A stretch of 5,140 bases of DNA from Caldifarciminota bacterium 4484_100. Its GTDB lineage: Bacteria; Hydrothermota; Tepidihabitantia; SM23-42. Made by a program: the position numbers and the translations under genes. The notes beneath the pieces are model-generated. The model made no database searches and had not been told where the DNA came from. It saw only the letters and a program-made list of their open reading frames with translations. Positions 1 to 5,140 of the stretch are shown here, piece after piece (position 1 is the first letter of the stretch; the number at the start of each line of letters is the position of its first letter). The stretch is taken from contig MUKB01000136.1 of assembly GCA_002049785.1 (NCBI GenBank), positions 1 to 5,140 on the forward strand, in the 5' to 3' direction.

Positions 1-2
1 AC

Positions 3-140
3 CATGGAATCTCTCTTGAAGAGTTCACCCCGGAGATGATAGATCAAATACTCGATGAGGTAGCAGAAAAAGGGAAATTCACAATCGCCGAGGTCACGGA
101 TGAAGAAGACGGAGAATCGGTGGAGGTGTTCATTGAATGA
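3..140 (+). CDS. SHOCT-like domain protein, C-terminal end (5' end outside window)
   Basis: An open frame enters from the left edge and stops at TGA 138-140, giving about 45 residues that start HGISLEEFTPEMIDQ and end DGESVEVFIE. The acidic ending of the form (T/V)xDEEDGExVEVF(I/V)E after an amphipathic helix is what I know from small proteins with an N-terminal SHOCT-like helix pair and a C-terminal tail of this kind, often encoded beside DUF4097/YvlB-like genes. The SHOCT part itself would lie upstream and is not visible, so the family call rests on the tail and on the neighbour. Its stop overlaps the TTG start of the next gene by 8 bases, and the next gene's Shine-Dalgarno lies inside this frame, so the two are probably translationally coupled. 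Function unknown; probably cytoplasmic regulatory or membrane-stress related. Confidence 0.6.
   Translation, partial: HGISLEEFTPEMIDQILDEVAEKGKFTIAEVTDEEDGESVEVFIE
121..128 (+). promoter_or_regulatory. Ribosome binding site that selects the TTG start of the DUF4097 gene
   Basis: TGGAGGTG lies inside the end of the upstream gene; its GGAGG core (122-126) is 6 bases before TTG 133-135. This near-ideal spacing supports TTG as the start over the in-frame ATG at 100, which has no such site and would add residues unlike the family N-terminus. Confidence 0.7.
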
Positions 141-822
141 GACCCTGAAAATCCTGAAACTCCTTGAGCAGGGAAAGATAAATGCGGAAGAGGCAGAAAG
201 ACTGTTGAATGCGCTCAATATGAAGTCAGAACATACCCACCAATTCCCAGAGAAGAAAAAGATTGTACTGCGTACGATCAGTGGAGATATAAAGATTAAT
301 GGAACCGATACCAAATCAATTGAGGTAAACGGAGGGATATTTGCCAGGATTAACGAACGGGATGAAAAGCTGGAGATAAAGGCGATAACCGGCGACATAA
401 AGATAATCACACCAAAAAAGATTGACCTGGAAATCAAAGGCGTTTCCGGAGATATCGAGATTAGTAACATTAATGGTAAAATTAACCTTGCGACGATATC
501 CGGTGATATTGAAGCACGAAAATTGAGAGGAAGCCTCAATGGTGAACTTGTCTCCGGAGATATCATTCTCGAATATGAAGAGGTTGGTAATCTCAGAATT
601 CAAAATAAAAACGGCGACATACTACTTTATCTAAATAATAAAAGTGAAGCATCCCTCAACTTATATACAGAAAATGGCACTATCAGCTGTGAGTTTTCTT
701 TAAAGGATGAAGTGAAGACCGCGCAGACCCTCAAAGGCATAATCAACAAACCCGGTGCAACAATCGAACTGAAGAGTGAGAACGGAAATATCTCAATCAA
801 AAAATTAACAAAAGAAAACTAA
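133..822 (+). CDS. DUF4097 beta-repeat protein with N-terminal SHOCT-like segment (YvlB-like)
   Basis: This is a 229-residue protein if translation starts at TTG 133, chosen for the GGAGG site 6 bases upstream and because the protein then begins MNETLKILKLLEQGKINAEE. That is the usual SHOCT-like start (ILKxLEQGKIxAEEAxxLLxAL, residues about 6-28). The rest is a DUF4097-type repeat. SGDI/TGDI/NGDI turns recur near residues 50, 86, 105, 123, 141 and 160, with NGTI and NGNI near 181 and 217, each followed by a short beta-strand, as expected of a right-handed beta-solenoid. There is no signal peptide or membrane helix. DUF4097 proteins are often called putative adhesins, but those with a SHOCT start and LiaF-like neighbours resemble the Bacillus yvlAB/lia envelope-stress genes; a role in sensing or signalling at the membrane is inference. 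It is followed after 21 bases by a small membrane protein gene. Confidence 0.85.
   Translation: MNETLKILKLLEQGKINAEEAERLLNALNMKSEHTHQFPEKKKIVLRTISGDIKINGTDTKSIEVNGGIFARINERDEKLEIKAITGDIKIITPKKIDLEIKGVSGDIEISNINGKINLATISGDIEARKLRGSLNGELVSGDIILEYEEVGNLRIQNKNGDILLYLNNKSEASLNLYTENGTISCEFSLKDEVKTAQTLKGIINKPGATIELKSENGNISIKKLTKEN
445..564 (+). repeat. Internal coding repeat of the SGDI turn
   Basis: The 12-mer TCCGGAGATATC occurs exactly at 445-456 and 553-564, 108 bases apart in the same frame, with a diverged copy (TCCGGTGATATT) between them near 500. It encodes the SGDI turns of the beta-solenoid, so it is a protein repeat seen at DNA level, not a mobile or regulatory repeat. Confidence 0.6.
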
Positions 823-843
823 AGATTGAATTAAGGAGAAAAA

Positions 844-1008
844 ATGGGTTGCGGAACATTATTTGCCCTATTTTTGATTGCACTTGGACTCTGGATCTGG
901 GTATCGAACTATAACATTATCCTCTTCTCATTCTATCGTGATTGGCCGATATTGATTGTGGTAATCGGTGTCTATCTCTTTATTCGATGGCGACGCAGAA
1001 GGTTCTAA
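844..1008 (+). CDS. Small LiaI/LiaF-like (DUF5668-type) two-helix membrane protein
   Basis: A 54-residue reading frame starts at ATG 844 with AAGGAG at 833-838, 5 bases upstream, and ends at TAA 1006-1008. The N-terminal hydrophobic stretch (about residues 4-20, GTLFALFLIALGLWIW) is joined by a short loop (SNYNIILFSFYRDWP) to a second hydrophobic stretch (about 36-47), then a basic tail RWRRRRF. The pattern of a Gly-rich helix, 'N(L/I)xx(F)xxxxDWP' and a second helix is that of the LiaI-LiaF-like transmembrane region. The basic tail predicts a cytoplasmic C-terminus by the positive-inside rule. It follows the DUF4097 gene by 21 bases and is probably co-transcribed with it. Such small proteins typically accompany SHOCT/DUF4097 proteins in envelope-stress clusters; the precise role here is unknown. 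Its last 4 bases overlap the end of sucD on the other strand. Confidence 0.8.
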   Translation: MGCGTLFALFLIALGLWIWVSNYNIILFSFYRDWPILIVVIGVYLFIRWRRRRF

Positions 1009-1874
1009 CCGAGTTTCTGCCTTAAAATTTCTGGTATCTCACTAAGGGTCTGGGCGATAACTGCACCATTAGAACGGAGGGCCTCAATCTTGGACTCTGC
1101 AGTGCCTAAATTTCCCTCGATGATGGCTCCGGCATGGCCCAACCGCTTACCCTGAGGTGCAGCCCTGCCCGCAATAAAAGCGACCACCGGCTTGGTCATC
1201 TGTTTAATAAAGGGTGCGGCCAGTTCTTCATAAACACCACCAATTTCACCCGCCATCACCACCGCATCGGTCTCTGGATCATCTTCAAAAAGGCGGAGGA
1301 TATCCTCGAAGTTCGCACCGAGTATGGGATCACCACCCAGACCAACTGAGGTCGATTCACCAAAGCCCGCAAGGTTCAGGGAATTGGCCAAATAATAGGT
1401 AATCGCTCCACTCCGCGCAACCGTGCCAATCCTCCCGGGCTGGAATGTAATTCTGGGGAGCATACCGACAAGTGATTTCCCTGGTGAAATAAGCCCCGGG
1501 GTATTCCCACCAATCACCATCACCCCTTTTTCCCGAGCGCGTTCGCGCACACAAAGCATATCATGGACCGGAATGCGTTCTGTAATCACAACCACAGTTT
1601 TAATACCCGCATCAATCGCCTCCAGGATTGCATCCTTTGCGAACCGAGGGGGAACCCATACACTTGAAACCGTAGCATCAGGATGAGCCCGTAAGCATTC
1701 CCTCACTGTATCATATACCCTGACCCCAAAAACCTCTTCCCCACCTTTCCCTGGGGTAACCCCACCGACAATCTTTGTTCCGTAATCGAGCATCAATTTT
1801 GTATGAAATGATGCGTTCTTACCGGTAATGCCCTGAACAATCGTCCTGGTATTCTGGTCAATAATTATACTCAT
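1005..1874 (-). CDS. sucD: Succinyl-CoA ligase (ADP/GDP-forming) subunit alpha
   Basis: The 289-residue protein matches the usual length of the alpha subunit (about 290) and looks complete. With SucC it interconverts succinyl-CoA + ADP (or GDP) + phosphate and succinate + CoA + ATP (or GTP) in the TCA cycle. Residues 1-125 form the CoA-binding Rossmann domain, with the typical opening NTRTIVQGITGK and GVTPGKGG near 39-45. The ligase domain carries SRSG-like ARSGAITY (153-160), GLGGDPI (178-184), GEIGG (209-213) and the phosphohistidine motif GKRLGHAGAII with His247. The motif usually written GPNxPG reads GGNTPG (122-127), a small departure near the CoA site. The ATG start gives the standard MSI-IIDxNT beginning; only a weak GGGAAG lies close upstream. 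It begins 16 bases after the sucC stop, in the same operon. Related acyl-CoA ligases (for example malate-CoA ligase) cannot be fully excluded. Confidence 0.93.
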   Translation of the reverse strand: MSIIIDQNTRTIVQGITGKNASFHTKLMLDYGTKIVGGVTPGKGGEEVFGVRVYDTVRECLRAHPDATVSSVWVPPRFAKDAILEAIDAGIKTVVVITERIPVHDMLCVRERAREKGVMVIGGNTPGLISPGKSLVGMLPRITFQPGRIGTVARSGAITYYLANSLNLAGFGESTSVGLGGDPILGANFEDILRLFEDDPETDAVVMAGEIGGVYEELAAPFIKQMTKPVVAFIAGRAAPQGKRLGHAGAIIEGNLGTAESKIEALRSNGAVIAQTLSEIPEILRQKLG

Positions 1875-1890
1875 ATCTTCCCGGTCTTTG

Positions 1891-2900
1891 CTACTTCTCC
1901 TTGGCTTCCTGGAGAATCCTCCTCCCCTCTTCTTCCATATTACCCGCCATCCTCATAACCATCGGCTTCGCCGGCTTATTCTCAATCACATACTGCACCA
2001 GCGCCTTTGCCCAATCATCACACCGCGATATACCACCGAATCGCGCCCCGAATATCGCCTTCACCCGTGGATTATCGATGAGCAACCCCAACATCTTCCT
2101 CAGTTTATCTTGAGTGGGCGCACCCCCGGAATCCATAAAGTTTGCGGCCTGCCCGCCATAATGTTTTATCAGGTCAATTGCGGCAATCCCGAAACCTGCC
2201 CCACCCGGGAAAACACCGATATCACCATCAAGGTCAACATATTCAATTCTGGATGGCGGAACATCGCATCCTCATCAAGGTCAATCTTGGCATCGAGTGC
2301 ATATATCTTCTTATCCTTGGTGATGACCAATGGATTTATCTCCGCAAGTTTACAGTCAAATCCGGTGAACAGATTGAATAGATTATACACAACCAAAGCG
2401 CCTGAGCGTAGCATGGCTCCTGATAGTCCGAGTTCACCAGCAATAAACCGGGAATGGTATTGGGAAAAGTCATCTGAGGGGCTGAAATAATATTTGTGTA
2501 TCAATTCAGGGTTCTGGGCGGCGACCTCTTCAATCTCCACACCGCCCTCAGCACAGGTAATCACACAGAACTTATGTTCAAGACGGTCGATAATGATTGA
2601 GATATAAAGCTCCTTTTCGATATCAATCTTCTTTTCAAGTAAGACCTTATCTATTCGATAAGGACCGTGAAATCTACCAATAAGAGACCTGATCCCCTCC
2701 TCAACCTCTTTTCGTGTGCTTGCGGTCTTAATCAGACCTGCCTTTCCCCTGCCACCAAGAAATGTCTGTGCCTTCACCACAACCGGATAGGTAATTTTAT
2801 TCAACCCCTCATCATCAATCCCACCAGCCACCACACCATCAAGTACAGGGATTCCAGAACGTCGAAATAGCCTCTTTGCCTCAAATTCATATAATCGCAT
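1891..2900 (-). pseudogene. sucC: Succinyl-CoA ligase subunit beta, broken by an internal deletion and frame change
   Basis: Two frames together encode the beta subunit. The first, from ATG 2900, opens MRLYEFEAKRLFRRSGIPV and carries the ATP-grasp domain: VVVKAQTFLGGRGKAG, KELYISIIIDR, EGGVEIEEVA, LAEINPLVI and ALDAKIDLDEDAMFRHPEL. From there it runs out of frame to a stop at 2169. The second frame, open from 2271 to TAG 1891, holds the ligase domain from EYVDLDGDIGVFPGGAGFG through ANFMDSGGAPTQ and FGGISRCDDWAKA. Homology jumps at about 2241-2252. One base is missing by frame, and about 20 residues normally between FRxPEL and the YVxLDGxIG strand are absent, so a deletion of roughly 60 bases fits better than a lone base loss. 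The C-terminus (ILQEAKEK) is also about 20 residues shorter than usual. As written it could not yield a full subunit, although sucD downstream is intact. Sequence or assembly error is possible. Confidence 0.85.
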
Positions 2901-2906
2901 CGAGTG

Positions 2907-2934
2907 ATTATATATAACTATTTAAAAAAATCAA
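2907..2934 (-). promoter_or_regulatory. Promoter of sucC, predicted to give a leaderless message
   Basis: On the minus strand TTGATT (2934-2929) is separated by 16 bases from a perfect TATAAT (2912-2907) within a T/A-rich stretch. The -10 ends 6 bases before the sucC ATG at 2900-2898, so initiation about 7 bases downstream would fall on the start codon. The sequence between (CACTCG) has no Shine-Dalgarno, which agrees with a leaderless transcript. The promoter directly follows the rtcA stop. Confidence 0.7.
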
Positions 2935-2940
2935 GCAAAT

Positions 2941-3865
2941 TCAATCGCCTTCAATGCCTTTCTTTTGTGACCTACTGATACAGCTCATTATATTATCTTT
3001 AACCTCAAACTCCACCCGTAGAAATTTCTGAACAATCCAGATGTTGGTTCGGGCATGCCTGGTCAATTCTGGGATCTTCATCCTCGATTCAATACCGGTC
3101 CTGTAAGTAGCCAGTGCCATATAAGGGATTAACTGGTCAACAAGCCAGGGATCAACCGGCGCATCAGACATAAACGCCCGATTCAACTCCCGGGCTGCCT
3201 CTTCACCAACCTTCTCTGCAGGCTTTCCCTTCTTCCCTAAACTCCCAGCCCCGATCATCGATCCCTCAAATTCTGCCTGGCAATGAATAAAACACCCGGG
3301 CGAGGTGGTATCAACATATTCAATATGTGTGCGGGCTTCACTGATAATATCCTTAAACCCCTTAACAACCCTCTCAGCAACCTCATTCTGTCTCAACCTT
3401 TTTGAGGCAACCACAAAAGCCTCAACTCTCTTCAATGAACCCCTTTCTGAGATAGAAATACTTCTCAACTGAGAAGGAAATACGGCTGAATGGAACTGCA
3501 GTTCCTCCCTTGATATTAAAGACAACCGGCCTTGGACTGAAGAGCGCAATTGGAATTAAGGTTTGGAGGATCAAGGTGATTGCACCTGCGGTTCTGGTAT
3601 CCACCTGAAAATTACCTCCGATAATAAACCCGGGATGGAATGAAAATTCTAATGAGTTCTGGGTAACACCCCAGGTCTCGGCCTCACAGAGCCGGGCTGC
3701 AGTCTTTATTCCCACCAGGTGTTGGGGTTTTAACCCGGGATTCTGCCTCCCCTTTCGGATATTGAAAAGATGAACCGACTTGCGGGTGATTGCAGATAGC
3801 GCCACCGCAGTTCGAACAATCTGTCCCCCGCCTTCTAAATAACTACCGTCAATATCAATTTCCAT
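2941..3865 (-). pseudogene. rtcA: RNA 3'-terminal phosphate cyclase, broken by an internal deletion and frame change
   Basis: RtcA uses ATP to turn RNA 3'-phosphates into 2',3'-cyclic phosphates. The first frame, from ATG 3865, shows the family start IDGSYLEGGGQIVRTAVALS, then NPGLKPQHL, TAGAITLILQTLIPI and GGTAVPFS (end near residue 127). After that it leaves homology and stops at 3422. The second frame resumes with PSQLRSISISERGSLKRV and runs through AGSLGKKGKPAEKVGEEAA, VDQLIPYMALA and TRHARTNI to TGA 2941. His at codon 3057-3055 aligns with the adenylated histidine (His309 in E. coli). The switch lies at about 3470-3490. About 40 residues are missing there, including the DYxxxVxLPxLxxMG helix and the GxYPKGGG motif; the joined length is about 305 against 330-345 normally. 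The start follows tandem TAA stops of the DUF2284 remnant by only 6 bases and has no ribosome binding site, so translation would depend on coupling. Confidence 0.85.
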
Positions 3866-3871
3866 TTTTTA

Positions 3872-4091
3872 TTATTCAATGAGTATTAAAGAAACAAATG
3901 AACAGCACTCCTCTTCAGAACGGACCACCTCAAGCTTGAAACCGTTATTTCGTGCAGTCTTATAGACATCAATCCGGACCGCACTTCATCCTCACCCAGT
4001 TGCCAGTGACGACCGTTTTCGTATCAATAATCTTCGTCCTTATTATTCCCCGGGCACGGGCCTTTTTGACATACCGCTCCAGGTCAATCAT
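3872..4091 (-). pseudogene. DUF2284 metal-binding protein remnant with its Cys-rich core deleted
   Basis: ATG 4091 is preceded by AGGAGG 3 bases upstream and begins MIDLERYVKKARARGIIRTK, then TKTVVTGNWVRMKC, the usual N-terminal part of DUF2284 (up to the first conserved Cys, codon 3983-3981). This frame stops at 3969. A second frame across the same point gives IDVYKTARNNGFKLEVV and ends SLILIE at TAA 3874-3872, which is the C-terminal part of the same family (GIDVxxTARxxG...LVLIE). The segment usually between them, with the FGCxxYGxxxxCPPxxPT motif and further cysteines (about 100 residues of a protein near 180), is absent. Frame changes at about 3970-3984. Only 220 bases remain, so automatic gene callers will miss it. 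The function of intact members is unknown beyond predicted metal or cluster binding. It heads an operon with rtcA, behind a strong-looking promoter. Confidence 0.72.
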
Positions 4092-4094
4092 ATG

Positions 4095-4100
4095 CCTCCT
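4095..4100 (-). promoter_or_regulatory. Ribosome binding site of the DUF2284 remnant
   Basis: AGGAGG on the minus strand, separated by only CAT (3 bases) from the ATG at 4091-4089. The strong site shows that this start was a real gene start although the downstream frame is now broken; spacing is shorter than usual. Confidence 0.6.
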
Positions 4101-4136
4101 TCAATATGAAAAAGTGAAAGGATTGCAACATAAATT

Positions 4137-4164
4137 ATTATATCAACAGAATTACATAAATCAA
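4137..4164 (-). promoter_or_regulatory. Sigma-70-like promoter of the DUF2284-rtcA unit
   Basis: On the minus strand TTGATT (4164-4159) lies 16 bases from a perfect TATAAT (4142-4137). TGA directly before the -10 also fits an extended -10 (TGN). Predicted start is near 4130, leaving a leader of about 40 bases with AGGAGG before ATG 4091. The -35 overlaps the TGA stop of the DUF3795 gene. Same -35 hexamer, spacer length and -10 as the sucC promoter. Confidence 0.7.
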
Positions 4165-4613
4165 GTTTCCTGCGTTGCCTTGATATATTCTGTCCACTGC
4201 TGGTCAATCCAATTTTTCAACCCACGCTCTTTTATCTCATTTAAATGTTCAAGGCAGTGCCATCTGATAACACCGGGATTGTTCTTCAGTGTTTCACAGG
4301 GAAAATCAGGACATTCATTACATAGATCAAACCCTTTTTCTGAACAGCATCTCCTTATGGCACACCGCTCATTGGCACCGGTCTCAGACTTACACCCTGA
4401 ACAGATACTCGATGTAGCGAGAATCCTCAACCCCTTCTGCAGATTGTCTGCATCCACCTTGCCCTCAAACAGACGCTTGAAACCGTTAAATTCCTGAATC
4501 ATATCAAGCGCGGTCTGGGCAATTCTCCTGATCTTTCCTGTATGCCAATCACATATATGACAATATGAACCACAAAAAGAGATGTGGTCCTTCTTTTCCT
4601 GCTCATAATTCAT
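4161..4613 (-). CDS. DUF3795 Cys-rich protein
   Basis: A 150-residue, apparently complete protein with twelve cysteines. The N-terminal FCGSYCHICDWHTG (Cys14, 18, 21), the central ICSGC (Cys71, 74), then CAIRRCC (84, 89, 90) and LCNECPDFPC (98, 101, 106) reproduce the DUF3795 pattern CGxxCxxC ... CxxC ... CAIxxC ... CxECxxFPC. These clusters suggest zinc or iron-sulfur binding; function is not known. There is no signal peptide or membrane segment. The ATG at 4613 is 1 base after the ligase stop and is preceded by AGGAGG (4623-4618), 4 bases upstream, so it is co-transcribed with the ligase. Residues 30-65 and 110-150 are helical, less conserved family regions. No frame defect is seen, unlike the three genes downstream. 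Confidence 0.85.
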   Translation of the reverse strand: MNYEQEKKDHISFCGSYCHICDWHTGKIRRIAQTALDMIQEFNGFKRLFEGKVDADNLQKGLRILATSSICSGCKSETGANERCAIRRCCSEKGFDLCNECPDFPCETLKNNPGVIRWHCLEHLNEIKERGLKNWIDQQWTEYIKATQET

Positions 4614-4614
4614 C

Positions 4615-5140
4615 TTACCTCCTTTTTAAAATTTTTTCTAAGTCCAAAATGGTATTTATCCCGAATGGACCTTTGTCGTATCTGATCCGTTTTACCCGGG
4701 CAAATCGCAATGCAAATTTGGAATCATATTTTGAACTCTTCTGCACACCATTAAATTCTACCTCAACAACCACTGCAGGCTTCACATATATTGTCCATCG
4801 GTCTTCATGAATCTTATACTTAGGGAGAACATCAGTAAACCATTGGAGCATCTGATCGGTCAAACCCTTGAATGTCTTGCCCACCATCAAAAATTTTTTG
4901 CCGGTCTCATCGAGTACACCAAGATGAAGATTGGATAGCCAGCCTCTTCTTCTACCATGTCCCCATTCAGCAGCGAGGATGACACAGTCCAAAGTATACG
5001 CGCGCTTTATTTTAAACCAGAAACCTCCGCGTCTGCCCGGTCGATATGGTGAACCCAATAACTTTATCATAATCCCCTCATTGCCATCCCTGACCGATTC
5101 AATAAAGAATTTTTCTGCCTCGTTCACATCCCCTGGGACC
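4615..5140 (-). CDS. lig: ATP-dependent DNA ligase, C-terminal part (5' end outside window)
   Basis: The frame is open through the right edge; GTG at 5127 is inside the gene, because VPGD precedes it in frame and family homology continues, so the gene is cut by the window. The visible 170-odd residues cover the end of the nucleotidyltransferase domain with motif IV (GNEGIMIK) and motif V (WFKIKR). The OB-fold domain follows, with AEWGHGRR, KPAVVVEVEFNGVQKS and motif VI (ALRFARVKRIRYDKG). It ends DLEKILKRR at TAA 4615. The pattern matches archaeal/eukaryotic-type ligases (family of Pyrococcus Lig), which seal nicks through an enzyme-AMP intermediate, rather than NAD-dependent LigA or short Ku-associated ligases. 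The catalytic lysine (motif I) lies upstream of the window. It is followed at 1 base by the DUF3795 gene, whose ribosome binding site lies at the end of this gene. Confidence 0.88.
   Translation of the reverse strand, partial: VPGDVNEAEKFFIESVRDGNEGIMIKLLGSPYRPGRRGGFWFKIKRAYTLDCVILAAEWGHGRRRGWLSNLHLGVLDETGKKFLMVGKTFKGLTDQMLQWFTDVLPKYKIHEDRWTIYVKPAVVVEVEFNGVQKSSKYDSKFALRFARVKRIRYDKGPFGINTILDLEKILKRR
4618..4623 (-). promoter_or_regulatory. Ribosome binding site of the DUF3795 gene inside the ligase end
   Basis: AGGAGG on the minus strand directly before the ligase TAA, 4 bases from ATG 4613. Stop and next start are 1 base apart, so termination-reinitiation coupling is likely. Confidence 0.65.

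Noticed and set aside
316..603. 95-residue minus-strand open frame within the DUF4097 gene
   Set aside because: It is the mirror of the SGDI repeat coding sequence and has no start signal.
1134..1686. Several short open frames opposite and out of frame within sucD
   Set aside because: All are shadows of the sucD coding sequence, which has full-length family homology.
2241..2252. Programmed ribosomal frameshifting in sucC
   Set aside because: There is no slippery heptamer of the X XXY YYZ type and no evident stimulatory hairpin, and the missing family segment could not be supplied by a frameshift.
1888..2490. 200-residue open frame on the plus strand
   Set aside because: It lies antisense to sucC and crosses the lesion; its composition (His/Pro/Arg-rich, no family pattern) is that of a shadow frame, while the minus strand shows strong SucC homology.
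2913..2945. Rho-independent terminator after rtcA (run of seven T on the minus strand)
   Set aside because: No GC-rich hairpin precedes the T run; the stretch is better explained as the spacer of the sucC promoter.
3422..3549. Two independent overlapping genes in place of one broken rtcA
   Set aside because: The two frames match consecutive N- and C-terminal parts of one RtcA protein; the overlap is only the out-of-frame run-on of each piece.
3952..4497. 181-residue open frame on the plus strand
   Set aside because: It is antisense to the DUF3795 gene and the DUF2284 remnant, with no ribosome binding site and no recognisable domain; the minus-strand Cys motifs are decisive.
1..5140. CRISPR array, tRNA or rRNA gene, insertion sequence or attachment site
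   Set aside because: No regularly spaced repeats, cloverleaf-like sequence, transposase motif or terminal inverted repeat was seen on either strand by reading.

Overview
The window looks bacterial, of moderate GC content, with Shine-Dalgarno sites of the AGGAGG/GGAGGTG type and promoters with a perfect TATAAT -10. The gene mix is a SHOCT/DUF4097/LiaF-like membrane-stress cluster, a two-subunit succinyl-CoA ligase, an RNA 3'-phosphate cyclase, an archaeal-type ATP-dependent DNA ligase and Cys-rich DUF3795 and DUF2284 proteins. Together these suggest a poorly characterised, perhaps thermophilic lineage known mainly from metagenomes (candidate division WOR-3-like is my guess). That assignment is inference; no rRNA or other taxonomic marker is present.

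Left part, plus strand (1-1008): three tightly packed genes. They are the 3' end of a SHOCT-type protein, a DUF4097 'SGDI-repeat' protein whose best start is a TTG overlapping the previous stop, and a 54-residue two-helix LiaI/LiaF-like membrane protein. The last of these ends in a 4-bp overlap with the stop of sucD on the opposite strand.

Right part, minus strand (5140 down to 1005): in transcription order, the C-terminal part of an ATP-dependent DNA ligase, a DUF3795 Cys-rich protein, a DUF2284 remnant, rtcA, sucC and sucD. Two sigma-70-like promoters share one layout, TTGATT-16 bp-TATAAT. One lies before the DUF2284 remnant and one before sucC. The second places the likely transcription start on the sucC ATG itself, with no ribosome binding site, so sucC is predicted to be a leaderless message.

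The most striking feature is that three adjacent genes (DUF2284, rtcA, sucC) each contain one internal lesion at which the reading frame changes and a block of conserved family sequence is missing. From family memory I estimate about 20 residues lost in sucC, about 40 in rtcA and about 100 in DUF2284. The sequence on both sides of each lesion is well conserved. sucD, the DUF3795 gene and the visible ligase part look intact. This could be clustered gene decay or a systematic assembly artefact; raw reads or a sister genome would decide. No tRNA, rRNA, CRISPR array, insertion sequence or clear terminator was seen, and no stretch above 300 bases lacks a gene.
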